Assembly: GCF_012276985.1 (NCBI RefSeq)
Contig: NZ_JAAXMM010000005.1
Location: forward strand, 1-64,000
Length of the DNA stretch: 64,000 nt
Reading direction: 5' to 3'
DNA from: Agrobacterium sp. a22-2
GTDB taxonomy: Bacteria; Pseudomonadota; Alphaproteobacteria; Rhizobiales; Rhizobiaceae
Shown here: piece by piece, positions 26,880 to 35,289 of the stretch
How the letters are laid out: each line of letters opens with the position of its first letter
Numbering within the stretch: position 1 is the stretch's first letter
Notes under the pieces: generated by a model
What the model was told of the DNA's origin: nothing
Database searches by the model: none
The model's input: the letters and a program-made list of their open reading frames with translations, nothing else
Position numbers and translations under genes: made by a program

Positions 26880-27286
26880 TGGCATCTCCCGGCATTGACT
26901 TTCCCGGCGTTGGCGTCGGCCTTGCGATTTTGCGCGACGGCCGACTGCTGCTTTATCGCCGCATGAAGGCGCCCGAAGCCGGATTCTGGAACATTGTCGG
27001 CGGCAAGGTGGATCACCTGGAACCCGCCGATCAGGCGGCGCGCCGCGAGGCGCAGGAAGAAACCGGCCTTGCCATCGGCAGGCTGGAATTCCTCGGCCAT
27101 ACCGAGCAGATCATCGCCGCCGACCGGCAGCACTGGGTTTCACTCCTGTACAAGACCGACGATATCCAGGGCGAGCCGCAGCTGACCGAACCGGACAAGC
27201 TGTCGGATTTCGGCTGGTTCGATCTCGACGCCCTGCCCGAGCCGCTGTCGGCCTTTACCGCGGCCGTTCTGCCTTATCTGCGATAA
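26879..27286 (+). CDS. Nudix hydrolase (135 aa)
   Basis: The Nudix box is complete: G-x5-E-x7-REAQEETGL within GGKVDHLEPADQAARRE (about residues 40-62). It hydrolyses a nucleoside diphosphate-linked compound; the substrate is not predictable. The ATG overlaps the stop of the helicase gene by one base, so the two are translationally coupled, which hints at an RNA- or nucleotide-cleaning role. Confidence 0.9.
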   Translation: MASPGIDFPGVGVGLAILRDGRLLLYRRMKAPEAGFWNIVGGKVDHLEPADQAARREAQEETGLAIGRLEFLGHTEQIIAADRQHWVSLLYKTDDIQGEPQLTEPDKLSDFGWFDLDALPEPLSAFTAAVLPYLR

Positions 27287-27358
27287 GTCCCTTTTCTCAT
27301 AGGCCAAGGCATACCTGCGGTTTCCAGATGCCGCTCCTACGGCCCACACCGTATGGGG

Positions 27359-28186
27359 TCAGGCGGTCTTTTCTTCCCCCGCCTTGCGAACAAGCTGCTG
27401 CAGCGCATCGGGCAGAAATCTCTCGTAAAAGCCGGCAATGTAGCACCATACGGCGAGTTTGAACCAATCCTGCCCGCGAAACTTCAGGGCGGACCATGAA
27501 TTGAATCCGAAACTCTCGATATCGCCCGAAAAATTCGGGAACATGGCGCCTTGCAGAAGGCCACCCGCAAAAAGCGCCGTGACAATGATACCGGTCGCCC
27601 AGGCGAAGAAAAGAACGACGCCCAAGCCACGCAAATCATCGTAGAGGTTTTCCTTAAGGGTAGCACCGCCGCGAAAAATCAGGCTCGTCGTCGTGCCGAC
27701 AAGGCTGAATGTTATGGCGACTGAAAAAATCGCCAGCCATTGCCAGAGAGGATATTTGTAGCGGGAAGACAGTTCCTGCTCTTCCTCCTCGCCGGTTTCC
27801 TCGGACGGTTCGGTCAGCGAATCCGCATCCTGATCATCTGACAGAAGCGCCCTTTTGTAATCTGCAGTCACCCCTGCAGCGAGTGCCGCATTTTCCAGAT
27901 AGAGCGTTTCTTCTCCGCTGTTTTTCGATTGAATTGCGCATCCGCTCTTGTCGCAGATTAAAGCCAGGCAAACGGTGTTTGACGGAAATGTCTTCTCGAA
28001 ACCCTGAAATTTAACGATGACCCGACAGGAGGCATACTCTTCCTCCTCGAATGCTTCCTCGTCCTGCATTCCAGCCCAGCTTTCATCCTCCAGGCCGTTA
28101 TATTTGAGATAGGCGAAAATGCCGGCCGGCAAGGCCGTCACAATCAATGCTATGAGTATAAAAAGGACGAAACGAAATCGATACAT
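27359..28186 (-). CDS. Hypothetical membrane protein (275 aa)
   Basis: I do not recognise a family. There is an N-terminal membrane segment (about residues 5-27), then a periplasmic or cytosolic part of about 110 residues with acidic clusters and four cysteines. Two further membrane segments (about 146-172 and 190-212) and a C-terminal amphipathic part follow. GGGGGAAG precedes the ATG at a good distance. The gene looks more AT-rich than its neighbours and stands alone, suggesting recent acquisition. A TTGTAA-N7-TTACAA inverted repeat (28207-28225) lies just upstream and may be a regulator site. Confidence 0.7.
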   Translation of the reverse strand: MYRFRFVLFILIALIVTALPAGIFAYLKYNGLEDESWAGMQDEEAFEEEEYASCRVIVKFQGFEKTFPSNTVCLALICDKSGCAIQSKNSGEETLYLENAALAAGVTADYKRALLSDDQDADSLTEPSEETGEEEEQELSSRYKYPLWQWLAIFSVAITFSLVGTTTSLIFRGGATLKENLYDDLRGLGVVLFFAWATGIIVTALFAGGLLQGAMFPNFSGDIESFGFNSWSALKFRGQDWFKLAVWCYIAGFYERFLPDALQQLVRKAGEEKTA

Positions 28187-28206
28187 CGCACTTCCCCCAA
28201 AGATTG

Positions 28207-28225
28207 TTGTAAATTCAAGTTACAA
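28207..28225. promoter_or_regulatory. TTGTAA-N7-TTACAA inverted repeat
   Basis: A perfect 6-bp inverted repeat lies 21 bases upstream of the start of the membrane protein gene. It is placed where an operator would be, but no regulator is known. Confidence 0.35.
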
Positions 28226-28294
28226 TCTACTTTGAATTCGGGCAAGTGCAGAGAAAGTACGGTATTCGTCGTTTCAATTTTTCGTTTACTGGTT

Positions 28295-28612
28295 CTACTT
28301 CGCCCGCAGCGCCGCCTCGAAGGCCAGTCTGACCCATTTCGCCATCATATCCGGATCATCCAGAGCTTCATTGGGGATCGACCAATAGGGCATGGCGACG
28401 GGTTTGCCTGTCTTGCCGGGATAGGTCCATTGCTCGGAGCCTGCCTCGGCGAAGAGTGGCGCGCTTTCCGCATCAGCTTTCAGCAGGATATCGCCGCGGA
28501 AATCCAGCGCCAGGATCAGGCCCTGGTGATAGATGCCCTTGCCGCCGAACATGCGTTTGATGGTGACCGGGCCAAGCGCCTCGAACATCTCCTCGATTGC
28601 TGCATTGTCCAT
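28295..28612 (-). CDS. TfoX N-terminal domain protein (105 aa)
   Basis: The protein consists of the TfoX/Sxy N-terminal domain only (TIKRMFGGKGIYHQGLI, then ILLKAD, then PYWSIPNEALDDPD). In gamma-proteobacteria the full protein promotes competence gene expression, but the stand-alone domain in rhizobia has no known role. The gene follows the MoeA/MobA fusion after four bases and is probably its last operon partner. Confidence 0.88.
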   Translation of the reverse strand: MDNAAIEEMFEALGPVTIKRMFGGKGIYHQGLILALDFRGDILLKADAESAPLFAEAGSEQWTYPGKTGKPVAMPYWSIPNEALDDPDMMAKWVRLAFEAALRAK

Positions 28613-28616
28613 CGCG

Positions 28617-30251
28617 TCAGCCTTTCAGGATACCGCCGGCGGCGATCACCGCTTCGGGCGTGTCGACATCGATATGGGCGCCAGACCCGATCTCGACATC
28701 GATGACGTCAAGGCCGGAGGTCTCGACGATATGGCGGGCGCCGATATCGCCTTCGAGCTTCAGAACGGCCGCAAAGGTGGTGCGCGGCAAGATGACCGGA
28801 TTGCCGCGCTTGCCGTCGGCCACGGCGCGCACGATCGCCCGTCCGCCGGCGCGGCGGAAGGTGGCCATCAGCAGGCGCAGATCCGGCGTGGAGACACCCG
28901 GCATGTCGGCCAGCATGACCAGCACGCCATCGGCCTCGACGGCCGAGGAATCGCTGAGGCCCGCACGCAGCGAGCTTGCCATGCCGGAGGCATAGTCGGG
29001 ATTGGGCCGGATGGTCAGGTCCAGGCCGTCGAGCGCGGCAGCGATCTCCTCGCCGCGATAACCGGTGACCACCACCAGGCCGTTCGGCGATGCCGCGGCC
29101 GCGGTCTCAGTGACGCGGCGCACCAGCGGCACGCCGTCGAATTCGGCGAGCAGTTTATGGCCGCTATCGCTCCCCATGCGGCTGGCGCGGCCGGCGGCCA
29201 GGATGACCACGGCAATGGCCGGCGGTTGCTCGCCTTTCTGGACGAGATCGCGCGGCAGCGGCCGGCTGGCAATTTCCATCAGCAATCCTCCAACCCCAAG
29301 CCCCGACAATGCGAAGGCATCGGGAACTTCGCCCGACAACAGCCGGCCCAGCACCCAGTCAAAGCCGTTTTCCTTCGGCGACCGGGCACAGCCGGGCGCG
29401 CCGACCACCGGAATATCGTCGACGAAGCCGAGCACCAGCAGATTGCCGGGGTCGACCGGCAGGCCGACCTGCTCGACCCGGCCGCCGGCCAGCCGGATCG
29501 CCTGCGGGATCACGTCATAGGGGTCACAGACCGCCGAGGCGCCGAAGATGACGATCATCGGCGGCGAAGGACTTTTCTCGGTCAGGCTGGAGCGCAGTGC
29601 CGCGGCCACGGCTTCGGCGGTATGGGCGACGCGGATCTCCCGGACCAGGCGGCTATGGCTTGGCACCAGGCGCTGCTCCAGCAGGCGCGCCGTCTTGTCC
29701 ATCACCGTGGATTTCAGGGACGGCAGTTCGGTGGCGATCAGCGTCACGGCATGGGGCTGATAAGCGCGGACCGCAAAGGGCGAGGCTTCCCGCAGGATGT
29801 CCCGGGCGGCTTCGACGCCGGCACCGGAGACGGCCAGCGGGATGATCTTGATGGTCGCCACCATGTCGCCGGCCATGACGGGCGCATGATCGGCGAGACA
29901 GGCAAGCGTGATGGCCGGATCGACGCGGTTGAAGCGATCGACCACCTGTTTGTCGGCGGTGAACAGGCCGTTGACCGTGGCATAGACATTGACGCGGCCG
30001 GTATTGGCCGGCGTCAGCCGCATGTGATCGCGCCCGAGCGCATCCGCCAACCTTTGCGCCGCGTCGTCTTCCAGCAGGTCGCCCGGCTCCAGCCGTCCGG
30101 CGACGACACTGCCGATGCCGGCAGCCCGCAGGCGCACCACGTCGCCGGCCTCGAGCCTGCGGCCCTTGGAGAGTTTGCCGCCGGGCAGGCGTACCGCATG
30201 GGCGAGCACCGCGCCCTCGACCTGATCCAAAGGGAGATTGCCGAAGATCAT
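28617..30251 (-). CDS. Molybdopterin-binding/MobA-like nucleotidyltransferase fusion (544 aa)
   Basis: The N-terminal part (about 1-335) resembles MoeA/molybdopterin-binding proteins (EAGDVVRLRAAGIGSV, then GAPGCARSPKENGFDWV). The C-terminal part (about 348-540) is an NTP transferase of the MobA/MocA type with LAAGRASRMGSD as nucleotide loop and VMLADMPGVS as metal motif. Such fusions are expected to make the cytosine dinucleotide form of the molybdenum cofactor used by xanthine-dehydrogenase-like hydroxylases. It overlaps the upstream XdhC gene by four bases and lies in a maturation operon. Confidence 0.86.
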   Translation of the reverse strand: MIFGNLPLDQVEGAVLAHAVRLPGGKLSKGRRLEAGDVVRLRAAGIGSVVAGRLEPGDLLEDDAAQRLADALGRDHMRLTPANTGRVNVYATVNGLFTADKQVVDRFNRVDPAITLACLADHAPVMAGDMVATIKIIPLAVSGAGVEAARDILREASPFAVRAYQPHAVTLIATELPSLKSTVMDKTARLLEQRLVPSHSRLVREIRVAHTAEAVAAALRSSLTEKSPSPPMIVIFGASAVCDPYDVIPQAIRLAGGRVEQVGLPVDPGNLLVLGFVDDIPVVGAPGCARSPKENGFDWVLGRLLSGEVPDAFALSGLGVGGLLMEIASRPLPRDLVQKGEQPPAIAVVILAAGRASRMGSDSGHKLLAEFDGVPLVRRVTETAAAASPNGLVVVTGYRGEEIAAALDGLDLTIRPNPDYASGMASSLRAGLSDSSAVEADGVLVMLADMPGVSTPDLRLLMATFRRAGGRAIVRAVADGKRGNPVILPRTTFAAVLKLEGDIGARHIVETSGLDVIDVEIGSGAHIDVDTPEAVIAAGGILKG

Positions 30252-30955
30252 GCTAGCGCCGTTCCCGTGTCTTTGAGGTCGCGCCGGCGAAAGGCCTGGA
30301 TGATATCGGCCAGGATGGCGACGGCGATCTCGGCCGGGCTGGAGGCACCGATATCGAGGCCGATCGGGGCGGAAATGCGGGCGATGTCGCGATCTTCGAA
30401 ACCGTCGGCCTTCAGGCGCTCGACCCGCTTGGCATGGGTTTTCCGGCTGCCGAGTGCGCCGACATAGAAACAGCCGGCCCGCAGAGCCTCGGCGATCGGA
30501 TAATCATCGATCTTCGGATCATGGGTCACGGCGACCAGGGCCGTATAGGCATCGAGCGGCCGCGCCTTCAAGGCATCCTCCGGCCAGTCGGCCGAGAGAT
30601 CGGCGCCCTCAAAACGCTCGGGCGTCGCAAAGGCGGTGCGCGGATCGATGATCGACAGGTCGTAGCCGGCAAGGGCGGCCATCGGATACAGCGCCTGGCT
30701 GATATGCACCGCGCCGATCACCACGATGCGCGGCGGCGGCAGATGGACGTTGAGGAAGATCGATTGTCCCTCCGCCTCGAACAGGCCCGATTTGCCGGAG
30801 CGCAGCCGTGCGGCGATCTCGGCTCCCAGAACGCCGCTTACAGGCTCGCCTTCCAGCACCAGCCGATTGCTGCCGTTGCCAAGATCGGTGACCAGCACGG
30901 CCGCCTTGCGCCCAGCCCTTGCGGCGTTCAGCCCTGTCAGAACCAGCGGATCCAT
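30248..30955 (-). CDS. XdhC-like protein, Rossmann half (235 aa)
   Basis: The C-terminal XdhC Rossmann domain is seen (IVVIGAVHISQALYPMAAL; LVAVTHDPKIDDYPIAEAL; FYVGALGSRKTHAKRVERL). XdhC proteins bind the molybdenum cofactor and insert it, with sulfuration, into xanthine dehydrogenase-like enzymes. Here the two XdhC domains are on separate genes: the N-terminal half is the next upstream gene, overlapping by one base. Confidence 0.88.
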   Translation of the reverse strand: MDPLVLTGLNAARAGRKAAVLVTDLGNGSNRLVLEGEPVSGVLGAEIAARLRSGKSGLFEAEGQSIFLNVHLPPPRIVVIGAVHISQALYPMAALAGYDLSIIDPRTAFATPERFEGADLSADWPEDALKARPLDAYTALVAVTHDPKIDDYPIAEALRAGCFYVGALGSRKTHAKRVERLKADGFEDRDIARISAPIGLDIGASSPAEIAVAILADIIQAFRRRDLKDTGTALA

Positions 30956-31284
30956 CAGCCGAGCCTTTCGACATAGACGCGGATGCGCCCGCCACAGGAC
31001 AGGCCGACCCGCCAGGCGGTCTCGTCGGCCACGCCGAACTCGATGATCTTGGGCTCACCGCTCGCCAGCACGTCGAGCGCCTCGGTGATGACAGCCCCCT
31101 CGACGCAGCCGCCGGAGACCGAGCCATGGAAATTGCCGTCGCCATCGATCACCAGATGGCTGCCGACCGGGCGCGGCGCCGAGCCCCAGGTCTCGATGAC
31201 CGTGGCGATCGCCACGTCGCGGCCGTTCGACCGCCAGTCCTCGGCAATCATCAAGGTATCCAGGTTTTCGGCGGAGATGGTCAT
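30955..31284 (-). CDS. XdhC/CoxI-like protein, N-terminal half (109 aa)
   Basis: The family pattern AIATVIETWGSAPRPVGSHL and FHGSVSGGCVEGAVI, with the conserved Cys, and GLSCGGRIRVYVE identify the XdhC N-terminal domain. It overlaps the CoxE gene by four bases at its start and the Rossmann-half gene by one base at its stop. The two halves probably form one functional unit. Confidence 0.88.
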   Translation of the reverse strand: MTISAENLDTLMIAEDWRSNGRDVAIATVIETWGSAPRPVGSHLVIDGDGNFHGSVSGGCVEGAVITEALDVLASGEPKIIEFGVADETAWRVGLSCGGRIRVYVERLG

Positions 31285-32540
31285 GATACGGCTCGCATTC
31301 TGTCCATGTAACGGCGGGGATCGGCATCGGGAGCGGCCTTGGCGCCCAGGGCTGCGGCCAGATCGCTCAAGGAATTCAGGTTGTGCACGGCGCGAAACTC
31401 GTCGACATGCGGCAGCATGGCCCGCACACCGCGGGCGCGGGCCTCGAAGCCGTCGAAGCGCAGCAGCGGATTGAGCCAGATCAGCTTGCGGCACGAGCGG
31501 TGCAGCCGGTCCATCTCGTGCGACAGCTGATCGACATTCTCACGCTCCAGCCCGTCGGTGATGAGCAGTACCACGGCACCCTGCCCCAGCACGCGCCGCG
31601 CCCACAGCCGGTTGAACTCCAGCAGGGTCTCGCCGATCCGCGTGCCGCCCGACCAGTCGGTCACGGCGCCGGCACATTGGTCGAGCGCCTCGTCGGGATC
31701 GCGATTGCGCATCTGCCGCGTCACATTGGTGAGCCGAGTGCCGAACAGGAATGTCTGAACGCGGCGGCGCTTCTCGGTGATGACATGCAGAAAATGCAGG
31801 AAGACGCGGGTATACTGGCTCATGGAACCGGAAATATCGGCCAGCACGACCAGCGGCGGGTGGATTTCCCTTCGGGCGCGGTATTTCGGCAGGATCAGGC
31901 TGCCGCCGGTGCGCAGCGACGCGCGCATCATCGCCCGCGCATCGACCGAGCGCGGCAGATGAGACGGCCGGAAGCGGCGCACCTTGACCGTGTCGAACGG
32001 CAGCACCAGCTTTTCCATCTCGCGGCGGGCGAGCGCTATTTCGACGGATGACATCTGGGCGAAATCCATGCGGCGGAACAGTTCGGTGCCGGATGTGGTA
32101 AAGCGTGCATCGATCTCGATCTCCGGATCGTCGCGTTCCTGCGTCTGGCGCTGGCGCTCGGCAAACAGCGCGTCGCTGACCCGCGAGGCGCTGGCCTTGG
32201 CTTTTTCCTTGTCGCGCGTGTCGGGGGCGGTCGGCGACATCATGGCGATCATCTTGGCGACCAGATCGCGCGACCGCCAGAACAGCCGGAAGGCCTCGTC
32301 GAACACGACCTGATCCTCATGGCGCTTGACGAAGACGCAGGACAAAGCGGCGTGGAATTCGGTGCGCGAGCCCATGCCGATGGCGGCGACCGCCGCAATG
32401 GCATCGGCGACAGTGCCCGGCCCCGGCTTCAGGCCCGCCTTGCGCAGCACGCGGGCGAAAAACACGATATTGTCGGCAAAGCGGCCGTCGCCAAGCGTCG
32501 GCGGCGCGACCACGATGCCATCTGCTGCAACGCCCGCCAT
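31281..32540 (-). CDS. VWA-domain protein, CoxE-like (419 aa)
   Basis: The C-terminal half holds a von Willebrand A domain with a metal-ion-dependent adhesion site (LADISGSMSQYTR, a DxSxS motif). The N-terminal region matches CoxE-like proteins (MSSVEIALARREMEKLVLPF). In carbon monoxide dehydrogenase operons CoxD (MoxR ATPase) and CoxE help assemble the Mo-Cu or Mo active site. I chose the ATG at 32540, four bases after the MoxR stop. It is cytosolic. Confidence 0.88.
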   Translation of the reverse strand: MAGVAADGIVVAPPTLGDGRFADNIVFFARVLRKAGLKPGPGTVADAIAAVAAIGMGSRTEFHAALSCVFVKRHEDQVVFDEAFRLFWRSRDLVAKMIAMMSPTAPDTRDKEKAKASASRVSDALFAERQRQTQERDDPEIEIDARFTTSGTELFRRMDFAQMSSVEIALARREMEKLVLPFDTVKVRRFRPSHLPRSVDARAMMRASLRTGGSLILPKYRARREIHPPLVVLADISGSMSQYTRVFLHFLHVITEKRRRVQTFLFGTRLTNVTRQMRNRDPDEALDQCAGAVTDWSGGTRIGETLLEFNRLWARRVLGQGAVVLLITDGLERENVDQLSHEMDRLHRSCRKLIWLNPLLRFDGFEARARGVRAMLPHVDEFRAVHNLNSLSDLAAALGAKAAPDADPRRYMDRMRAVS

Positions 32541-32544
32541 CGCC

Positions 32545-33489
32545 CTACCCTGCCGCCTTGAGTTCGGCACTCACTTCGGCCAGCAGCTTCTGCCCCTCGC
32601 CGCCCTGGATGCGGGCAATGTCGTCCTGGTATTTCAGCAGCGTGCCGAGCGTATCGGAAATGGTTTCCGGATCGAGCGCCAGCCGGTCGAGTTCGGTCAA
32701 GGCCGTTGCCCAGTCGATGGTTTCGGCAACGCCCGGATTCTTGAAGAGGTCGATGGTCCTGAGTTTCTGGACATAGGCGACGATCTCGGCCGACAGCGCG
32801 GCATTGCAGCCCGGCACCTTGCGGCGGATGATTTCCAGCTCCTCGGCGGCCTTGGGATAATCGACCCAGTGATAGAGACAGCGGCGCTTCAGCGCGTCAT
32901 GCACCTCGCGGGTGCGGTTGCTGGTGACGATGACGATCGGCGGCGTCTCGGCGCGCACGGTACCGAATTCCGGGATGGTGACCTGGAAATCGGACAGCAC
33001 TTCCAGAAGAAAGGCCTCGAAGGCCTCGTCGGTGCGGTCGAGTTCGTCGATCAGGAAGACCGGCGCCTTGCCGTTCTGGCTCTGAAGGGCCTGCAGCACC
33101 GGCCGGCGGATCAGGTAACGCTCGGAAAAGATATCGTGCTCGAGCCTGTCGCGGTCCGAGATCCCAGCCGCCTCGGACAGACGGATCTCCAGCATCTGCG
33201 CCGGATAGTTCCATTCGTAGACGGCCGAGGCGATATCGAGGCCTTCATAGCATTGCAGGCGGATCAGCGGCCGGTCGAGCGCCTTTGACAACACCTTGGC
33301 GATCTCCGTCTTGCCGACGCCCGCCTCGCCTTCCAGAAACAGCGGGCGCTGCATCTTCAGCGCCAGAAACAGCACCGTCGCCAGCGGCCGGCCGGCCAGG
33401 TAATCGCCGCTTGCCAGGAGATCGACCATGGCATCGATCGAACCGGGCATATCCTTGTTCGGCAAATGCTTGCTTGACAGATCCGGCAT
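32545..33489 (-). CDS. MoxR-family AAA+ ATPase, CoxD-like (314 aa)
   Basis: Walker A is GEAGVGKTEIAK (about residues 48-59), Walker B is VFLIDELDR and sensor 1 is VIVTSNRTREV. MoxR ATPases work as chaperones with VWA proteins, here the CoxE-like neighbour. GGAGGA lies four bases before the ATG at 33489. The gene heads the compact part of the operon. Confidence 0.92.
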   Translation of the reverse strand: MPDLSSKHLPNKDMPGSIDAMVDLLASGDYLAGRPLATVLFLALKMQRPLFLEGEAGVGKTEIAKVLSKALDRPLIRLQCYEGLDIASAVYEWNYPAQMLEIRLSEAAGISDRDRLEHDIFSERYLIRRPVLQALQSQNGKAPVFLIDELDRTDEAFEAFLLEVLSDFQVTIPEFGTVRAETPPIVIVTSNRTREVHDALKRRCLYHWVDYPKAAEELEIIRRKVPGCNAALSAEIVAYVQKLRTIDLFKNPGVAETIDWATALTELDRLALDPETISDTLGTLLKYQDDIARIQGGEGQKLLAEVSAELKAAG

Positions 33490-33513
33490 GGTTCCTCCCT
33501 TTTTCAAGAGAGC

Positions 33514-34014
33514 TTACAGGGCGCGATAGCCCCGGTCCAGATAGATCAGCGCCGGAGCCTGCGGACCGAGCCGAATGGCGGCGACCTCACCGAACAGCAC
33601 CGTATGGCTCGCCGTCACCTTGCTGTCGGTGACGAAGCAGTCGAAGGAGGCGATGGCATCGGTCAGCACCGGAACGCCGGTCACCAGCGTATCCCAGCGG
33701 CCCAGCGCAAAGCGCTCATCGGTGCTCAAGCCGCCGAAACCGGCAAAGCCGTTGGCGAGCTCCTGATGATCGGCACTCAGGCAATTGAGCGAAAACCGGC
33801 CGCTCTCGAAGAACACCGCATTCTTTTCATTGGTGTTGTTGAGGCAGACCAGCAGGCTCGGCGGCTTGTCGGAGACCGAGCAGGCGGCGGTGATCGTCAC
33901 GCCGCGCCGCACACCGCCCAATTCCGTGACCACCAGTTGCACATGGCCGGCATAGCGGCTCATCGCCTCGCGATAGAGGACAGGGTCCATCGGCTGTTCA
34001 CTCGACAATGACAT
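33514..34014 (-). CDS. Flavin reductase-like, FMN-binding protein (166 aa)
   Basis: The pattern HVQLVVTELGGVRRGVTITAA, then SDKPPSLLVCLNNTNEKNAVFF and FSLNCLSADHQELANGFAG, is that of the flavin reductase (HpaC/DIM6) family, which supplies reduced flavin to monooxygenases or binds FMN. ATGs at 34014 and 33990 are both possible; neither has a strong ribosome-binding site. The gene lies 24 bases before moxR on the same strand, so it may belong to the same operon. Confidence 0.88.
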   Translation of the reverse strand: MSLSSEQPMDPVLYREAMSRYAGHVQLVVTELGGVRRGVTITAACSVSDKPPSLLVCLNNTNEKNAVFFESGRFSLNCLSADHQELANGFAGFGGLSTDERFALGRWDTLVTGVPVLTDAIASFDCFVTDSKVTASHTVLFGEVAAIRLGPQAPALIYLDRGYRAL

Positions 34015-34194
34015 TCTCCCGGCCGTGGGCCTGCTTGCTGATCCGTGGCAAGGAATATGACGTCGAAGAGTTACGTTTTCTACTACCGCGGCAATAATTT
34101 CCTTCGCAGATGCGTGGTCATGCAAGGATTGCGGTTTGGGACCGGGCGGTTAGAATGCCGGCAGCGTTTTCCCTGAAACGGATATCCTGATACC

Positions 34195-35277
34195 ATGACC
34201 TTCCTGCGCCACCTGCCCACGCTGCTTTGCCTGCCGGTTCTCGTAATCGCGACACCGGCCACAGCACTGACGATCGGCGTGGTCGCGCCGCAATCGGGTC
34301 CCTACCAGCTGCTCGGCCAGCAGGTGCGCGACGGTGCTGCGGCGGCAGCTGCGGCCAATGGCACGGTACTGACCTTCATCGACGAGAGCTGCGAGGCCGG
34401 CAGCGGAGCGGCGATCGCCGAACAGCTGAAGGCAGCCAAGGCGGACGCGGCCATCGGTTTTCTGTGCAGCGAAAGCCTTGACGGCGCCCTGGGGGTGTTG
34501 AGTGCTGCAAAAATCCCGGCGCTGACCCTATCGGTGCGTTGGACGATCGTCATGGAAGATGCGCTGAAACACGATTGGCCATTCTTCCGCATGGCACCCA
34601 GCGCCGATGCGGAGGCCGAGAAGCTGGTCGAAGTCATGCTGCGTGACTGGCCGGGCGAGGCCTTTGCGCTGATCGACGACGGCACGATCCACGGCCGCGA
34701 ACTGGCCGATGCGATCCGGGTGTCGCTCGAAGAGCGCGGCATGAAGCCGGTCTTTGCCGATACCTATCGCCCCGGCCAGGAACAGCAGGTGGCCCTGGTG
34801 CGCAGATTGCAGAAGACCGGCGCGACCCATGTCTTCGTCGGCGGAGACCGCAATGATGTGGCGATCATCGCCCGGGATGCGGCATCCGAGGCCATTGCGC
34901 TGTCGCTGCTTGGCGGCGATGCGATGACGGCCGCCAACCAGCCGGTGCCGCTTTCCGACGGGGTCCGTGCCGTCACCCTGCCCGCTTATGCCGACGCGCC
35001 ATCGGCGGCCACCGTCGCTGCGGCCTTTCGCGAGCGGAATATTGAACCGGAAGGTTATGTGCTGCCGGCCTATGCCGCCGTCACGCTGGTGAAGACGGCA
35101 GCGGACGCGGCTGCGGCCAGCGGCGCGGCACTCAGGGACAGGATCGCCAAGGGCACGTTCGAGACGGTCCTCGGGCCGATCGCCTTTACCGCCGGTCACG
35201 AACTGAAGGACAATCCGTACCGGCTGCTGGAATGGCGCGGCACGGCTTTCGTCGCGCCGACGCCGGCCACGGAATAG
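34195..35277 (+). CDS. Periplasmic branched-chain-amino-acid-type binding protein (360 aa)
   Basis: A signal peptide ends at ATPATA (about residue 24). The mature protein begins LTIGVVAPQSGPYQLLGQQV, the opening of LivJ-type periplasmic binding proteins, with the two-lobe pattern continuing to the end. No permease or ATPase genes are next to it, so it is an orphan component or a sensor. The ligand could be an amino acid or similar small molecule. Confidence 0.85.
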   Translation: MTFLRHLPTLLCLPVLVIATPATALTIGVVAPQSGPYQLLGQQVRDGAAAAAAANGTVLTFIDESCEAGSGAAIAEQLKAAKADAAIGFLCSESLDGALGVLSAAKIPALTLSVRWTIVMEDALKHDWPFFRMAPSADAEAEKLVEVMLRDWPGEAFALIDDGTIHGRELADAIRVSLEERGMKPVFADTYRPGQEQQVALVRRLQKTGATHVFVGGDRNDVAIIARDAASEAIALSLLGGDAMTAANQPVPLSDGVRAVTLPAYADAPSAATVAAAFRERNIEPEGYVLPAYAAVTLVKTAADAAAASGAALRDRIAKGTFETVLGPIAFTAGHELKDNPYRLLEWRGTAFVAPTPATE

Positions 35278-35289
35278 GCTGCCGGACGA

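Noticed and set aside
28533..30467. Plus-strand open frame of 644 codons
   Set aside because: It is antisense to the MoeA/MobA and XdhC genes, with repetitive Gly/Arg/His composition.
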